Positions 25,985 to 35,516 are shown, counted from the stretch's first letter. The stretch is DNA of 64,000 bases from Streptomyces cucumeris (GCF_024295805.1 NZ_JANCLX010000011.1:155876-219875); one strand, 5' to 3'. Notes: a model not told the origin generated them from the letters alone. Numbers and translations are program-made.

Positions 25985-26082
25985 ACCCCGCGTCACCGCC
26001 TCGTCACCCCCTCGCGCCCCCTCGGTCAAGGCACGTTCGCGACGATCCGATAACGGCTTCCGAGGGGGGCTTTATCTGACAT

Positions 26083-26094
26083 CTACGCGCGTTA
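26083..26094. promoter_or_regulatory. Nucleoside-regulon palindrome, near-match, upstream of the ABC operon
   Basis: CTACGCGCGTTA matches ten of twelve positions of the palindrome CTACGCGCGTAG, which is found exactly upstream of add, deoC and purine nucleoside phosphorylase in this window. It lies 54 bases before the GTG of the nucleoside-binding lipoprotein gene, a typical operator position. Confidence 0.7.
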
Positions 26095-26147
26095 CGATGC
26101 GGCGGAGCCAGCGCCAAAGGAGGCGCTTCGAGTCAGAGGGGACCCTC

Positions 26148-27182
26148 GTGCGCCGGGTATCCAGGATAGTTGTCGCGGGGCTTGCCACCGCGGCCCTCGC
26201 ATTCTCCGCCACCGCCTGTGGCAGCAGTTCGGAATCAGGAAGCAAGGACAAGGGCATCGGCCTGGCCTATGACGTGGGCGGCCGCGGTGACCACTCCTTC
26301 AACGACTCCGCCGCCAAGGGCTATGACAAGGCCAAGAAGGACTTCAAGATCGGCGGCAAGGAGCTGACGGCGAAGGACGGCGACACCGACGCCGACCGCT
26401 ACGACAAGCTCGCCAGCCTGGCCGAGGAGGGCTACAACCCGGTCATCGGCGTCGGCTACGCGTGGACCCCCTCGCTCTCCAAGGCCGCCAAGAAGTACAA
26501 GGACACCGACTTCGCGATCGTCGACTCGGTCGTCGACCTCAAGAACGTCGCGAGCCTGGTCTCCGCCGAGCACGAGGGCTCCTACCTCGCCGGTGTGGCC
26601 GCGGGCCTGAAGACCAAGACCAACAAGGTCGGCTTCATCGGCGGTACCGACAGCTCGCTGATCAAGAAGTTCGCGGGCGGCTTCCAGCAGGGCCTGAAGG
26701 ACACCAACCCCAAGGCGGCGCTCAACGTCCAGTGGGTCCAGGTCGGTTCGGCCAAGGGCTTCGGCATGCCCGACCGCGGCAAGGACATCGCGGACGGCAT
26801 GCTCTCCAACAAGGTCGACGTGATCTTCTCGGCGGCCGGCGGCTCCGGCGCGGGCGCCATCGAGGCCACCGCCAAGAAGAAGGGCACCTGGTCGATCGGT
26901 GTCGACGGCGACCAGTACTACGACAAGGGCCTGGCCCAGTACAAGCACACGATCATGACCTCGATGATCAAGACCGTGGACGGCTCGGTCTACGACTTCA
27001 TCAAGAGCGTGGCCAAGGACAAGAAGCCCGAGAGCGGCATCCAGTCCTACGACCTGAAGCGCGGCGGCGTCTCCCTCTCCTACTCCGGCGGATTCATCGA
27101 CGACATCAAGCCGAAGATCGAGGCGGCCAAGAAGAAGATCATCGACGGCAAGATCAAGGTGGCTGACACCTACAAGGACTGA
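26148..27182 (+). CDS. BMP-family substrate-binding lipoprotein of a nucleoside ABC transporter
   Basis: A 344-residue lipoprotein that captures nucleosides outside the membrane. Signal peptide RRVSRIVVAGLATAALAF ends in a lipobox with Cys at about residue 25 (SATACGSS). The BMP/PnrA fold is visible in IGLAYDVGGRGDHSFNDSA, VIGVGYAWTPSL, GFIGGTDSSLIKKFAGGFQ, VIFSAAGGSGAGAIEA and IGVDGDQYY. The GTG start has GAGGGG six bases upstream. The leader contains an AGCGCC/GGCGCT hairpin at 26110-26127 and the palindromic operator at 26083. It heads a six-gene run of transporter, cytidine deaminase and thymidine phosphorylase genes. Confidence 0.93.
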   Translation: MRRVSRIVVAGLATAALAFSATACGSSSESGSKDKGIGLAYDVGGRGDHSFNDSAAKGYDKAKKDFKIGGKELTAKDGDTDADRYDKLASLAEEGYNPVIGVGYAWTPSLSKAAKKYKDTDFAIVDSVVDLKNVASLVSAEHEGSYLAGVAAGLKTKTNKVGFIGGTDSSLIKKFAGGFQQGLKDTNPKAALNVQWVQVGSAKGFGMPDRGKDIADGMLSNKVDVIFSAAGGSGAGAIEATAKKKGTWSIGVDGDQYYDKGLAQYKHTIMTSMIKTVDGSVYDFIKSVAKDKKPESGIQSYDLKRGGVSLSYSGGFIDDIKPKIEAAKKKIIDGKIKVADTYKD

Positions 27183-27278
27183 TCTCCTTCCGCCACGGAC
27201 CCGGGGGACCCGCCGTCCCCCCGGGTCCGTGGCGCTCCCCCGGCCAGCCCCACCGCTCACGCCCCTCAGGAGTGCGCC

Positions 27279-28931
27279 ATCAAAGCCGCCAGCCCGCCCC
27301 AGGGCGCCCCCGCCGGCGACGTCCAGGACATCGCCGTTGAACTCCGCGGAATCACCAAGCGGTTCCCCGGAGTCGTCGCCAACCACGACATCGACATCAC
27401 CGTGCGCCGCGGTACCGTCCACGCCCTCGTGGGCGAGAACGGTGCGGGCAAGTCGACCCTGATGAAGATCCTCTACGGGATGCAGCGCCCGGACGAGGGC
27501 ACCATCGCGCTCGACGGCGCCACGGTCGAACTGCACTCCCCGGCGGACGCGATATCCCGCGGCGTGGGCATGGTGCACCAGCACTTCATGCTGGCCGACA
27601 ACTTCACGGTGCTGGAGAACGTCGTCCTCGGCGCGGAGAAGCTGCACGGCATCGGCGCCAAGGCGCGCGCCAGGATCAAGGAGATCTCCGACTCCTACGG
27701 TCTGGGGGTGCGCCCCGACGCCCTCGTGGAGGAGCTCGGTGTCGCCGACCGCCAGCGGGTGGAGATCCTCAAGGTCCTCTACCGCGGCGCTCGGACGCTG
27801 ATCCTCGACGAGCCGACCGCGGTCCTGGTGCCGCAGGAGGTCGACGCGCTCTTCGACAACCTCCGCGAGCTCAAGTCCGAGGGCCTCACCGTCATCTTCA
27901 TCTCCCACAAGCTGGGCGAGGTGCTCTCGGTGGCCGATGACATCACCGTCATCCGGCGCGGCACCACGGTGGCCTCCGTGGTCCCCTCCGAGACCAACCC
28001 CCGGCAGCTCGCCGAGCTGATGGTCGGCAGCGAACTGCCCTCCCCGGAGACCCGCGAGTCCACCGTCACCGACCAGAAGATGCTGACCGTCGACGGTCTG
28101 CGGCTGACCGCCACCGATGTGGACGGTGTGGAGCGTGCGGTGCTCGACGGCATCGACTTCACCATCCACAAGGGCGAAGTCCTGGGCATCGCCGGTGTGG
28201 AGGGCAACGGCCAGGCCGAACTGGTCGAGGCCGTCATGGGCATCCGGAAGCCCGACGTGGGTGTCATCACCCTCGACGGCACCGACATCAGCCAGGCCCC
28301 CACCCGCAAGCGGCGCGAGGACGGCATCGGTTACATCCCCGAGGACCGCCACCGGCACGCCCTGCTGCTGGAGGCCCCGCTGTGGGAGAACCGCATCCTC
28401 GGCCATGTCACCGAGGAGCCCAACAGCAAGGGCGGACTGCTCAACCCGGGCGCCGCGCGCCGTGACACCGAGCGCATCGTCACCGAGTACGACGTGCGCA
28501 CCCCCGGTATCGAGGTCACCGCGGCGTCCCTCTCCGGCGGCAACCAGCAGAAGCTGATCATCGGCCGGGAGATGAGCCACCACCCCAAGCTGCTGATCGC
28601 CGCGCACCCCACCCGCGGTGTGGACGTCGGCGCCCAGGCGCAGATCTGGGACCAGATCCGGGCCGCCCGCCGCGAGGGCCTGGCGGTACTGCTGATCTCG
28701 GCCGACCTCGATGAGCTGATCGGCCTGTCCGACACCCTGCGGGTGATGTACCGCGGCCGGCTGGTCGCCGACGCCGACCCCTGCACGATCACCCCGGAGG
28801 AGCTGGGCTCGGCCATGACCGGCGCGGCGTCCGGCCATCTGGAGGGCTCGGCCGACGCCGACGCACCGGCCGACACCGTCCCGGCCGCCGCACCGGCCGA
28901 CGCCGCCCCGGCTGGGGGAGAGGACCGATGA
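27279..28931 (+). CDS. Nucleoside ABC transporter ATP-binding protein with apparent ATC start
   Basis: Twin-ATPase protein of about 550 residues. First half: VELRGITKRFPGVVAN, Walker A VGENGAGKST, Walker B ILDEPTAVL. Second half: degenerate Walker A region GIAGVEGNGQAEL and signature LSGGNQQKL followed by AAHPTRGVD, a pattern usual in RbsA/BMP-type ATPases. The start is unusual. The first ATG/GTG/TTG in frame is the GTG at 27402, which would delete the first beta strands. The frame is open from 27183, and the only suitable codon with a ribosome site is ATC at 27279 (AGGAG, six-base spacing). Either ATC is used, or a base in this codon is wrong. The stop overlaps the next permease ATG by four bases. 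Confidence 0.88.
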   Translation: MKAASPPQGAPAGDVQDIAVELRGITKRFPGVVANHDIDITVRRGTVHALVGENGAGKSTLMKILYGMQRPDEGTIALDGATVELHSPADAISRGVGMVHQHFMLADNFTVLENVVLGAEKLHGIGAKARARIKEISDSYGLGVRPDALVEELGVADRQRVEILKVLYRGARTLILDEPTAVLVPQEVDALFDNLRELKSEGLTVIFISHKLGEVLSVADDITVIRRGTTVASVVPSETNPRQLAELMVGSELPSPETRESTVTDQKMLTVDGLRLTATDVDGVERAVLDGIDFTIHKGEVLGIAGVEGNGQAELVEAVMGIRKPDVGVITLDGTDISQAPTRKRREDGIGYIPEDRHRHALLLEAPLWENRILGHVTEEPNSKGGLLNPGAARRDTERIVTEYDVRTPGIEVTAASLSGGNQQKLIIGREMSHHPKLLIAAHPTRGVDVGAQAQIWDQIRAARREGLAVLLISADLDELIGLSDTLRVMYRGRLVADADPCTITPEELGSAMTGAASGHLEGSADADAPADTVPAAAPADAAPAGGEDR

Positions 28932-30052
28932 AGAAGTTCGACAAGGAGCGGATGCTCCTCGCGGTCGCGGCCCCGCTGCTCGCGATCGTCAGCGCGTTCC
29001 TGCTGACCGCACTGGTGCTGGCGGCGACCGGCAAGGCGCCGTTCGAAGCCTTCGGCGTGATGTTCGAGTACGGGGTGAAGTCCGACAGCCAGGTCTACAT
29101 CCTCAACAAGGCGACGACGTACTACCTGGCGGGTCTCGCGGTGGCCATCGGCTTCCGGATGAACCTGTTCAACATCGGCGTCGACGGCCAGTACCGGCTG
29201 GGCGCCTTCTTCGGCGCCGCCGCCGGTGGCGCGATGGGGCTGCCCGGTCTGGTGCAGATCCCGCTGATCATCCTGGTCGCCATGCTGGTCGGCGCGATGT
29301 GGGCGTCGATCGCCGGTCTGCTCAAGGTCTACCGCGGCGTCAGCGAGGTGATCAGCACCATCATGCTGAACTCCCTCGCGGGCATCCTCATCAGCTATCT
29401 GCTGGTGGACGGCCGACTGGGCGTCCTGGACAAGCAGACCAACATCGTGGCCACCAAGGCGCTGCCGGAGTCCAGCCACTTCTTCACCATCCCGGCCGGT
29501 GGCGACCTGGACCCGATCTGGGGCTTCATCGTCGTCGCCGTCCTCGCCGGGGTCGGCTTCTGGTTCCTGCTGGGCCGCACCCGGTTCGGCTTCGACCTGC
29601 GCGCGGTGGGCCGCTCCGAGTCCGCTGCCGAGGCCAGCGGTGTCAACGTCAAGCGCATGGTCCTCAGCAGCATGCTGCTCTCCGGCGCGATGGCCGGTCT
29701 GATCGGCATGCCCACCGTGCTGAACGACACCCACCAGTTCACCGCCGACTTCCCCGTCGGCGTGGGCTTCACCGGTATCGCCATCGCCCTGCTCGGCCGT
29801 AACAGCCCGGTCGGCATCGCCCTGGCCGCCCTGCTCTGGGGCTTCCTGGAGCGCGGTGCCAACCGGCTGGAGTTCGAGGGCTACGACAAGGAGATCGTCG
29901 GCGTGATGCAGGGCGTGATCGTCCTGTGCGTCGTCATCGCGTACGAACTGGTGCGCCGCTACGGCCTCAAGCGCCAGCAGCAGAAGGTCGGTGCGGAGCT
30001 CGCCGCCCAGGCCAAGGCCGCCAAGAGTGACAAGCAGGAGGTGCCGGCATGA
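28928..30052 (+). CDS. Nucleoside ABC transporter permease 1
   Basis: A 374-residue inner-membrane permease of the BPD_transp_2 type with about ten helices. Family motifs: AVAIGFRMNLFNIGVDGQYRLGAF, EVISTIMLNSLA, LRAVGRSESAAEASGVNVKRM and GFTGIAIALLGRNSPVGI. It overlaps the ATPase gene (ATGA) and the second permease gene (four bases), so all are coupled. Together they form the membrane channel for nucleosides delivered by the lipoprotein. Confidence 0.94.
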   Translation: MKKFDKERMLLAVAAPLLAIVSAFLLTALVLAATGKAPFEAFGVMFEYGVKSDSQVYILNKATTYYLAGLAVAIGFRMNLFNIGVDGQYRLGAFFGAAAGGAMGLPGLVQIPLIILVAMLVGAMWASIAGLLKVYRGVSEVISTIMLNSLAGILISYLLVDGRLGVLDKQTNIVATKALPESSHFFTIPAGGDLDPIWGFIVVAVLAGVGFWFLLGRTRFGFDLRAVGRSESAAEASGVNVKRMVLSSMLLSGAMAGLIGMPTVLNDTHQFTADFPVGVGFTGIAIALLGRNSPVGIALAALLWGFLERGANRLEFEGYDKEIVGVMQGVIVLCVVIAYELVRRYGLKRQQQKVGAELAAQAKAAKSDKQEVPA

Positions 30053-31344
30053 GTGCCACGGTGACCACCACCAAGAGCACGCCCACGCCGGGCAAGGACA
30101 CCAAGCCCGCCTCCCGGATGTCCCTGGCCAAGGTGCTGCTGATCATCGCCGGGGCGCTGATCGCCCTGTCGGTGCTGCGGACCTTCGTCGACGCCGCCCA
30201 GCAGGCGGACTTCGACCGTGTCACCTCCGCCGACCAGATCGGCGCCGCGCTGGGCCTGGCGGTGCCCATCGGCCTCGCGGGCCTGGGCGGTCTGTGGGCC
30301 GAGCGGGCCGGTGTGGTCAACATCGGTCTCGAGGGCATGATGATCCTCGGCACCTTCTTCGGCGCCTGGGCCGGTTACCAGAGCAACCCCTGGATCGGTG
30401 TGCTCGCGGGTGTCCTCGGCGGCGCCCTCGGCGGTCTGGTCCACGCCGTCGCCACCGTCACCTTCGGGGTGGACCACATCATCTCCGGTGTGGCGATCAA
30501 CATCCTCGCGCTCGGTGCCACCACCTATCTGGCCAAGCGCTGGTTCGAACCGCTGAGCGACATCGGCGGCTCGCCCAAGAACTCCCCGCAGGTCGACGAC
30601 CTCCCGACGTTCACCGTGCCCGGTCTGTCCGACTGGCTGTCGACCCTGGAGAACCACCACTGGTTCGTGGTCTCGGACGTCGCCGGCATCCTCGGTGGCC
30701 TGGTCACCGACATCTCGGTGCTCACCGTGCTGACCATCGTGCTGGTCGTCGGCAGCTTCTTCGTGCTGTGGAAGACCTCGTTCGGACTGCGGCTGCGGTC
30801 CTGCGGTGAGAACCCGACGGCGGCCGAGTCCCTGGGCGTCAACGTCTACCTGTACAAGTACCTGGCCGTGATCACCTCCGGTGCCCTGGCCGGGCTCGGC
30901 GGGGTCTTCCTCGCCCTGGTCCGCTCGCACATCTACAACGAGGGCCAGACCGGCGGCCGCGGCTACATCGGTCTCGCCGCGATGCTCTTCGGCAACTGGC
31001 GGCCCGGCGGGCTGGCGATGGGCGCGGGTCTGTTCGGCTACTCCGACGCCCTCCAGCTCCGCAACGGCGGTGCCACCGTGCATGCGCTGCTCCTGCTGGT
31101 GGCACTCGGCCTCGCTCTGCTGGCGGGCTGGCGGCTCTTCCGCAAGAGTTATCTGGCGGGCGCGACGGCCGGTGCCGGTGCGGTGCTGCTGATGGTCTGG
31201 TACCTGCTGACCGACACCGTCTCCAACGACCTGGTCGCCGGTACCCCGTACATCGTCACCCTGCTGGTGATGGCCCTGGCCTCACAACGGCTGCGGATGC
31301 CCAAGGCCAACAACCGGCCCTACCGGAAGGGACAGGGCACATGA
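30049..31344 (+). CDS. Nucleoside ABC transporter permease 2
   Basis: A 431-residue permease, paralogous to its upstream neighbour. Motifs GLWAERAGVVNIGLEGMMILG, GVAINILALGAT, LRSCGENPTAAESLGVNV and GRGYIGLAAMLFGNWRPGG identify the BPD_transp_2 family. The first 20 residues are a Thr/Lys-rich cytoplasmic tail before the first helix. The four-base overlaps with permease 1 and cytidine deaminase indicate one polycistronic message with matched expression. Confidence 0.94.
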   Translation: MSATVTTTKSTPTPGKDTKPASRMSLAKVLLIIAGALIALSVLRTFVDAAQQADFDRVTSADQIGAALGLAVPIGLAGLGGLWAERAGVVNIGLEGMMILGTFFGAWAGYQSNPWIGVLAGVLGGALGGLVHAVATVTFGVDHIISGVAINILALGATTYLAKRWFEPLSDIGGSPKNSPQVDDLPTFTVPGLSDWLSTLENHHWFVVSDVAGILGGLVTDISVLTVLTIVLVVGSFFVLWKTSFGLRLRSCGENPTAAESLGVNVYLYKYLAVITSGALAGLGGVFLALVRSHIYNEGQTGGRGYIGLAAMLFGNWRPGGLAMGAGLFGYSDALQLRNGGATVHALLLLVALGLALLAGWRLFRKSYLAGATAGAGAVLLMVWYLLTDTVSNDLVAGTPYIVTLLVMALASQRLRMPKANNRPYRKGQGT

Positions 31345-31757
31345 CGACACCCGCTGCGGCGGCTCCCGACTGGGAGTCGCTGCGCGCGGCGGCCCGGGAC
31401 GCGATGTCCCGGGCCTACGCCCCGTACTCCCGCTTCCCGGTGGGCGCCGCGGCGCTTGTCGACGACGGCCGCACGGTCACCGGGTGCAATGTGGAGAACG
31501 CGGCGTACGGTGTCGCCCTGTGCGCCGAATGCGGACTGGTCTCGGCGCTCTTCGCCTCCGGCGGCGGCCGGCTCACCGCCTTCACCTGCTGCGACGGCGA
31601 GGGCGCGGTGCTGATGCCCTGCGGCCGCTGCCGCCAGCTCCTGTGGGAGCACGGCGGCCCCGGTCTCCGGATCGACACGGCCTCCGGCGTCCGACTGCTC
31701 TCCGAGCTGCTGCCGGACGCCTTCGGCCCGGCCGACCTCGAACGCCTCGGCGCCTGA
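31341..31757 (+). CDS. cdd: Cytidine deaminase
   Basis: A 138-residue zinc enzyme converting cytidine and deoxycytidine to uridine and deoxyuridine. Residues expected for the homotetrameric class are present: YSRFPVGAA, CNVENAAYGVALCAECG (the CAE zinc/catalytic motif) and MPCGRCRQLLWE (PCGxCRQ). The start overlaps the stop of permease 2 (ATGA). Being in the nucleoside ABC operon, it processes imported nucleosides before thymidine phosphorylase, encoded next. Confidence 0.96.
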   Translation: MTTPAAAAPDWESLRAAARDAMSRAYAPYSRFPVGAAALVDDGRTVTGCNVENAAYGVALCAECGLVSALFASGGGRLTAFTCCDGEGAVLMPCGRCRQLLWEHGGPGLRIDTASGVRLLSELLPDAFGPADLERLGA

Positions 31758-31866
31758 CGGCGGCCTTCCGGGTGCGGTCCGGCCACCACCGGGCCGCGCC
31801 CCCTCCTTCCCCGGCGCCCCGTACCTGCGGCGCCCGCACCCGTTGAGAAAGGGCCCGCACCCCACC

Positions 31867-33144
31867 ATGGACGCCATCTCCGTCATCCGCGCCAAGCGCG
31901 ACGGCGGCCGCCTCGACGACGGCCAGATCGACTGGATCATCGACGCCTACACCCGCGGCGAGGTCGACCCCGAGCAGATGTCCGCGCTCGCGATGGCGAT
32001 CTTCCTCAACGGGATGGACCGCGCGGAGATCGCCCGCTGGACCGCCGCCATGATCGCGTCCGGTGAGCGGATGGACTTCTCCTCGCTCACCCGCCCCACC
32101 GCCGACAAGCACTCCACCGGTGGCGTGGGCGACAAGATCACCCTGCCGCTGGCGCCCCTGGTGGCCGCCTGCGGCGCCGCCGTACCGCAGCTCTCCGGCC
32201 GCGGTCTCGGCCACACCGGCGGCACCCTCGACAAGCTGGAGTCCATCCCCGGCTGGCGGGCGCTGCTGTCCAACGACGAGATGATGGACGTGCTGCGGGA
32301 CGTCGGCTCGGTCATCTGCGCCGCGGGCGACGGACTCGCCCCGGCCGACAAGAAGCTCTACGCGCTGCGCGATGTGACCGGCACCGTCGAGTCCATCCCG
32401 CTCATCGCCTCGTCGATCATGTCCAAGAAGATCGCCGAGGGCACCGGTTCGCTGGTGCTCGATGTCAAGGTCGGCTCCGGCGCCTTCATGAAGGACATCG
32501 ACGCCGCCCGGGAGCTGGCCCGGACCATGGTGGGCCTGGGCACCGACCACGGTGTGCGCACCGTCGCGCTGCTCACCGACATGTCCACCCCGCTCGGTCT
32601 GACGGCGGGCAACGCGCTCGAGGTCCGCGAGTCCGTCGAGGTGCTGGCGGGCGGCGGTCCCGCCGATGTCGTGGAGCTCACCCTCGCCCTGGCCCGGGAG
32701 ATGCTCGACGCCGCGGGCCTGCCCGACGCCGACCCGGCCAAGGCCCTCGCGGACGGCTCCGCGATGGACCACTGGCGCCGCATGATCGCCGCCCAGGGCG
32801 GCGACCCGGACGCGGAGCTGCCGGTCGCCCGTGAGCGACAGGTGGTCCCGGCCACCGCCGACGGGGTACTCACCCGGCTGGACGCCTACGCGGTCGGTGT
32901 CGCCGCCTGGCGGCTGGGCGCGGGCCGCGCCCGCAAGGAGGACCCGGTGCAGGCGGGCGCCGGTATCGAGATCCACGCCAAGCCGGGGGAGCGGGTCACC
33001 GCCGGTCAGCCGCTGCTGACCCTGCACACCGACACCCCCGAGAAGTTCGACTACGCCCTCCAGGCCCTGGACGGCGCGGTCGACTACGCCCCGGCCGGTA
33101 CGGAGTTCACCGCCTCGCCGATCGTCATGGAACGCATCGCATAA
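31867..33144 (+). CDS. deoA: Thymidine phosphorylase
   Basis: A 425-residue enzyme that splits thymidine or deoxyuridine with phosphate to give the base and deoxyribose-1-phosphate. Family motifs: DAISVIRAKRDGGRLDDGQI, ALAMAIFLNGMDRAE, DKHSTGGVGDKITLPLAPLV (phosphate site), SGRGLGHTGGTLDKLESIPG and SLVLDVKVGSGAFMKD. ATG 31867 gives the usual family N-terminus; an upstream TTG at 31843 is possible. It is the last gene of the nucleoside operon, 109 bases after cdd. Its product can flow through a phosphosugar mutase to the deoC aldolase encoded elsewhere in the window. Confidence 0.96.
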   Translation: MDAISVIRAKRDGGRLDDGQIDWIIDAYTRGEVDPEQMSALAMAIFLNGMDRAEIARWTAAMIASGERMDFSSLTRPTADKHSTGGVGDKITLPLAPLVAACGAAVPQLSGRGLGHTGGTLDKLESIPGWRALLSNDEMMDVLRDVGSVICAAGDGLAPADKKLYALRDVTGTVESIPLIASSIMSKKIAEGTGSLVLDVKVGSGAFMKDIDAARELARTMVGLGTDHGVRTVALLTDMSTPLGLTAGNALEVRESVEVLAGGGPADVVELTLALAREMLDAAGLPDADPAKALADGSAMDHWRRMIAAQGGDPDAELPVARERQVVPATADGVLTRLDAYAVGVAAWRLGAGRARKEDPVQAGAGIEIHAKPGERVTAGQPLLTLHTDTPEKFDYALQALDGAVDYAPAGTEFTASPIVMERIA

Positions 33145-33161
33145 CGCGCGGCGCACCGACG

Positions 33162-33201
33162 CGAGAGGGCCGGACGGGGAGTTCCCCGTCCGGCCCTCTC
33201 G
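33162..33201. terminator. Bidirectional hairpin between deoA and the metalloprotease gene
   Basis: Nineteen-base perfect arms (33162-33180 and 33183-33201) with a two-base centre. It lies 17 bases after the deoA stop and 12 bases from the end of the convergent protease gene, so it can end both transcripts. Confidence 0.9.
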
Positions 33202-33212
33202 GCGTGTACGCG

Positions 33213-34511
33213 CTACTTCGGGGCGACCCACACCTGTCGCTTGTTGGAGTTGGCCGAGTGGAGCTGGACCTTGGTGCTGTCGGCGGTGGAGCCGCCGGTC
33301 ACATCGAGCACCTTGCCCGAGGCGACGTGGACGATCTGGCCCTTGGCGTTGACCGACCACTTCTGCGACGCCTTGCCGGTGCAGTCGGAGAGCTGGATCT
33401 TGTTGCCGTCGGTGGCCGCGTTGCCGGCGTCGTCCAGGCACTTGCCGTTGGCACGGAAGGTCCCGTCCTGCTCCAGCAGCCAGGACTGGGAGGCTTTTCC
33501 ATGGCAGCGGAAGACCTGGATCTGGGTGCCGTTGGCGGCCTTGCCGCCCTTGACGTCCAGGCACTTGCCGCCGATGCCGGTCACCTTGCCCTGGGGCGAG
33601 AGGGTGGCCCCGGCGCCCTTGGCGAGATGGCGCAGGCCCTGGACGTCGAACTGCTGGACGTAGGTGCCCGCGCGCTTGTCCTGGTAGGCGTCGGCCGGGG
33701 TGCACATCACCGGCTTCTGGCCGGAGTCGGTGCCCTTGACGCAGTCGCCGCGCGCGGAGCTGCGGTTGGCGTGCGTCATGCCCATCGTGTGCCCGAGCTC
33801 ATGGCTGATGTGGTTGCGCATGAACGTCTCGCCCCAGGACGGCAGCGGCTTGCCGTCCGCGGTGAAGAACGAGCTGTCGATGTAGGTGTGGCCGCTGGTG
33901 ACCGTGTCGGCCACCGACGAGGCGTAGAAGCCGCAGCTGAGGTTCTTGGTGCCGGAACCGTCGTGGACGACCTTCCAGCCGTGGCTGCCGCCGTCCGCGG
34001 GCGGGACGCAGGGGCGCTTGAGCACGCCCATGACGATCTCGCCCCTGGGCCGCTCGTACTCCCAGCCGACCGGTGTGGTGTCCACGGTGATCGGCAGATG
34101 GGTGACCCGCCGGAGGTCCGCCGCGGTCGCCTTCGCGTAACGGGACAGCCAGTCCGCGGACTTCTGGTCGTAGAACTTGATCGTGTAGCCGGTGGCCAGC
34201 GCCTTGCCCGGACCGCCCAGCTTCCAGCCCTCACCGTGGGGCTGTGCCGCCGCGGCCTTGCGCTGCGCGGCGGGCGCCGCCTTCAGCGTCATGACGCCCT
34301 TGTCGAAGGTGGCGTCATCGGTGGCGGCCCCGGCGTTGTCCGTGACCGGCAGGGAGGCCGTGGACGGCTTCGCCGTCGCGGGCCGTTCCTCGTCGCCGGT
34401 GCCGAACGCGCTGGACGAGAGCACCCCTCCGGTGATCGCCGCCGCGGCGCACACCGCGACGATGGATATCCGGCGCTTCCTGCTGGAGCGCAGCCTTCTG
34501 TTGGATCGCAA
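33213..34511 (-). CDS. Secreted zinc metalloprotease with ricin B-type lectin domain
   Basis: A 432-residue secreted protein. A basic signal peptide (RSNRRLRSSRKRR then a hydrophobic core to about residue 37) is followed by a metallopeptidase domain with the extended zinc motif HELGHTMGMTH and a downstream Met (PVMCTPADAYQ) that could form the Met-turn. The last 130 residues are a ricin-type beta-trefoil with three QxW repeats (QSW, QKW, QVW) likely to bind carbohydrate. Several Cys pairs fit extracellular disulfides. The start is a TTG with GAAAGGG about ten bases upstream; no ATG or GTG would keep the whole signal peptide. Target substrate unknown. Confidence 0.85.
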   Translation of the reverse strand: MRSNRRLRSSRKRRISIVAVCAAAAITGGVLSSSAFGTGDEERPATAKPSTASLPVTDNAGAATDDATFDKGVMTLKAAPAAQRKAAAAQPHGEGWKLGGPGKALATGYTIKFYDQKSADWLSRYAKATAADLRRVTHLPITVDTTPVGWEYERPRGEIVMGVLKRPCVPPADGGSHGWKVVHDGSGTKNLSCGFYASSVADTVTSGHTYIDSSFFTADGKPLPSWGETFMRNHISHELGHTMGMTHANRSSARGDCVKGTDSGQKPVMCTPADAYQDKRAGTYVQQFDVQGLRHLAKGAGATLSPQGKVTGIGGKCLDVKGGKAANGTQIQVFRCHGKASQSWLLEQDGTFRANGKCLDDAGNAATDGNKIQLSDCTGKASQKWSVNAKGQIVHVASGKVLDVTGGSTADSTKVQLHSANSNKRQVWVAPK

Positions 34512-34601
34512 GTCCCCGTTGCCCTTTCAGAGAAAGAACTCTTGTCGATGCCGGGCTTCGCCTGCCGGCGGCCCGAGTTGATCGAATGTTAGTCCAGGGA
34601 T

Positions 34602-35516
34602 TCAGTCCAGCAGTTGCCCCCTCCTGCTCAGCAGGAAGCGCTTGAAGGCCGCCACCGGAGGGGTGTCCGGATGGCCGTCCAGCCAGGCGACGCCGATCTC
34701 CCGCACCGCGCGCGGCGCGGTGACCGTCAGTTCGGCCACTCCGGGGCGCGGCACCGCCGGGGGCGGCAGCAGCGCCACCCCCAGTCCGGCCGCCACCAGA
34801 CCGCGGATCGTCTCCGCCTCCTCGCCCTCGAACGCGATCTTCGGGGTGAACCCCGCCTCGGCGCACAGCGCGTCGGTGATCCGGCGCAGCCCGTAGCCCG
34901 GTTCGAGGGTGACGAACACCTCGGCGGCGGCCTCGGCCAGCCGGATCCGGCGGCGGTTCGCCAGCCGGTGGCCGTCCGGCACCACCAGCCGCAGCCGCTG
35001 TTCGTCCAGCCGCCGGGCGACGAGATCGGGGGCGTCGGGCATGGGCGAGGTCAGACAGAGGTCGAGGCCGCCCGCCCGCATCCGCTCGATCATCGCCTCG
35101 CCGTAGTTCTGCACCAGCTGGAAGCGGACCCGGGGATGGTCCACCCGGAAGGCGCGGATCAGTCCGGGCACGGTCTCCGAGCCGAGGGTGTGCAGAAAGC
35201 CGAACGAGACCCGCCCGGCGGCGGGATCGGCGTCCGCCCGTACCGACTCGGCGGCGCGGTCCACCTCGGCCAGGGCCCGTTCCACCGAGCGCAGAAAGGT
35301 CCGGCCCGCCGGGGTGAGCGCCACCGTGCGGCCGCGCCGGGCGAACAGCGCGACCCCGAGGTCCTCCTCCAGCCGGACCATCGCCCGGCTGAGCGTGGAC
35401 TGCGGTACCCCGAGCTCCTGGGCGGCCCGGGTGACGTGCTCGTGGCGGGCCACGGCGGCGAACTGGGCGAGCCGCGGGGTGAGCGCCACCGCCCATGACT
35501 CCTCCTCCGCCTCCAT
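34602..35516 (-). CDS. LysR-family transcriptional regulator
   Basis: A 304-residue regulator from the ATG at 35516. N-terminal helix-turn-helix LAQFAAVARHEHVTRAAQELGVPQSTLSRAMVRLEEDLG, then a periplasmic-binding-protein-like effector domain (VSFGFLHTLGSETVPGLIRAF, GLGVALLPPPAVPRPG). The ATG has AGGAGG only one base upstream, which is too close; a GTG at 35489 with GAGGAGGAG nine bases upstream would give a typical 295-residue LysR and may be the true start. It is divergent from an MFS exporter, the usual arrangement in which a LysR protein controls its neighbour in response to a transported compound. Confidence 0.9.
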   Translation of the reverse strand: MEAEEESWAVALTPRLAQFAAVARHEHVTRAAQELGVPQSTLSRAMVRLEEDLGVALFARRGRTVALTPAGRTFLRSVERALAEVDRAAESVRADADPAAGRVSFGFLHTLGSETVPGLIRAFRVDHPRVRFQLVQNYGEAMIERMRAGGLDLCLTSPMPDAPDLVARRLDEQRLRLVVPDGHRLANRRRIRLAEAAAEVFVTLEPGYGLRRITDALCAEAGFTPKIAFEGEEAETIRGLVAAGLGVALLPPPAVPRPGVAELTVTAPRAVREIGVAWLDGHPDTPPVAAFKRFLLSRRGQLLD

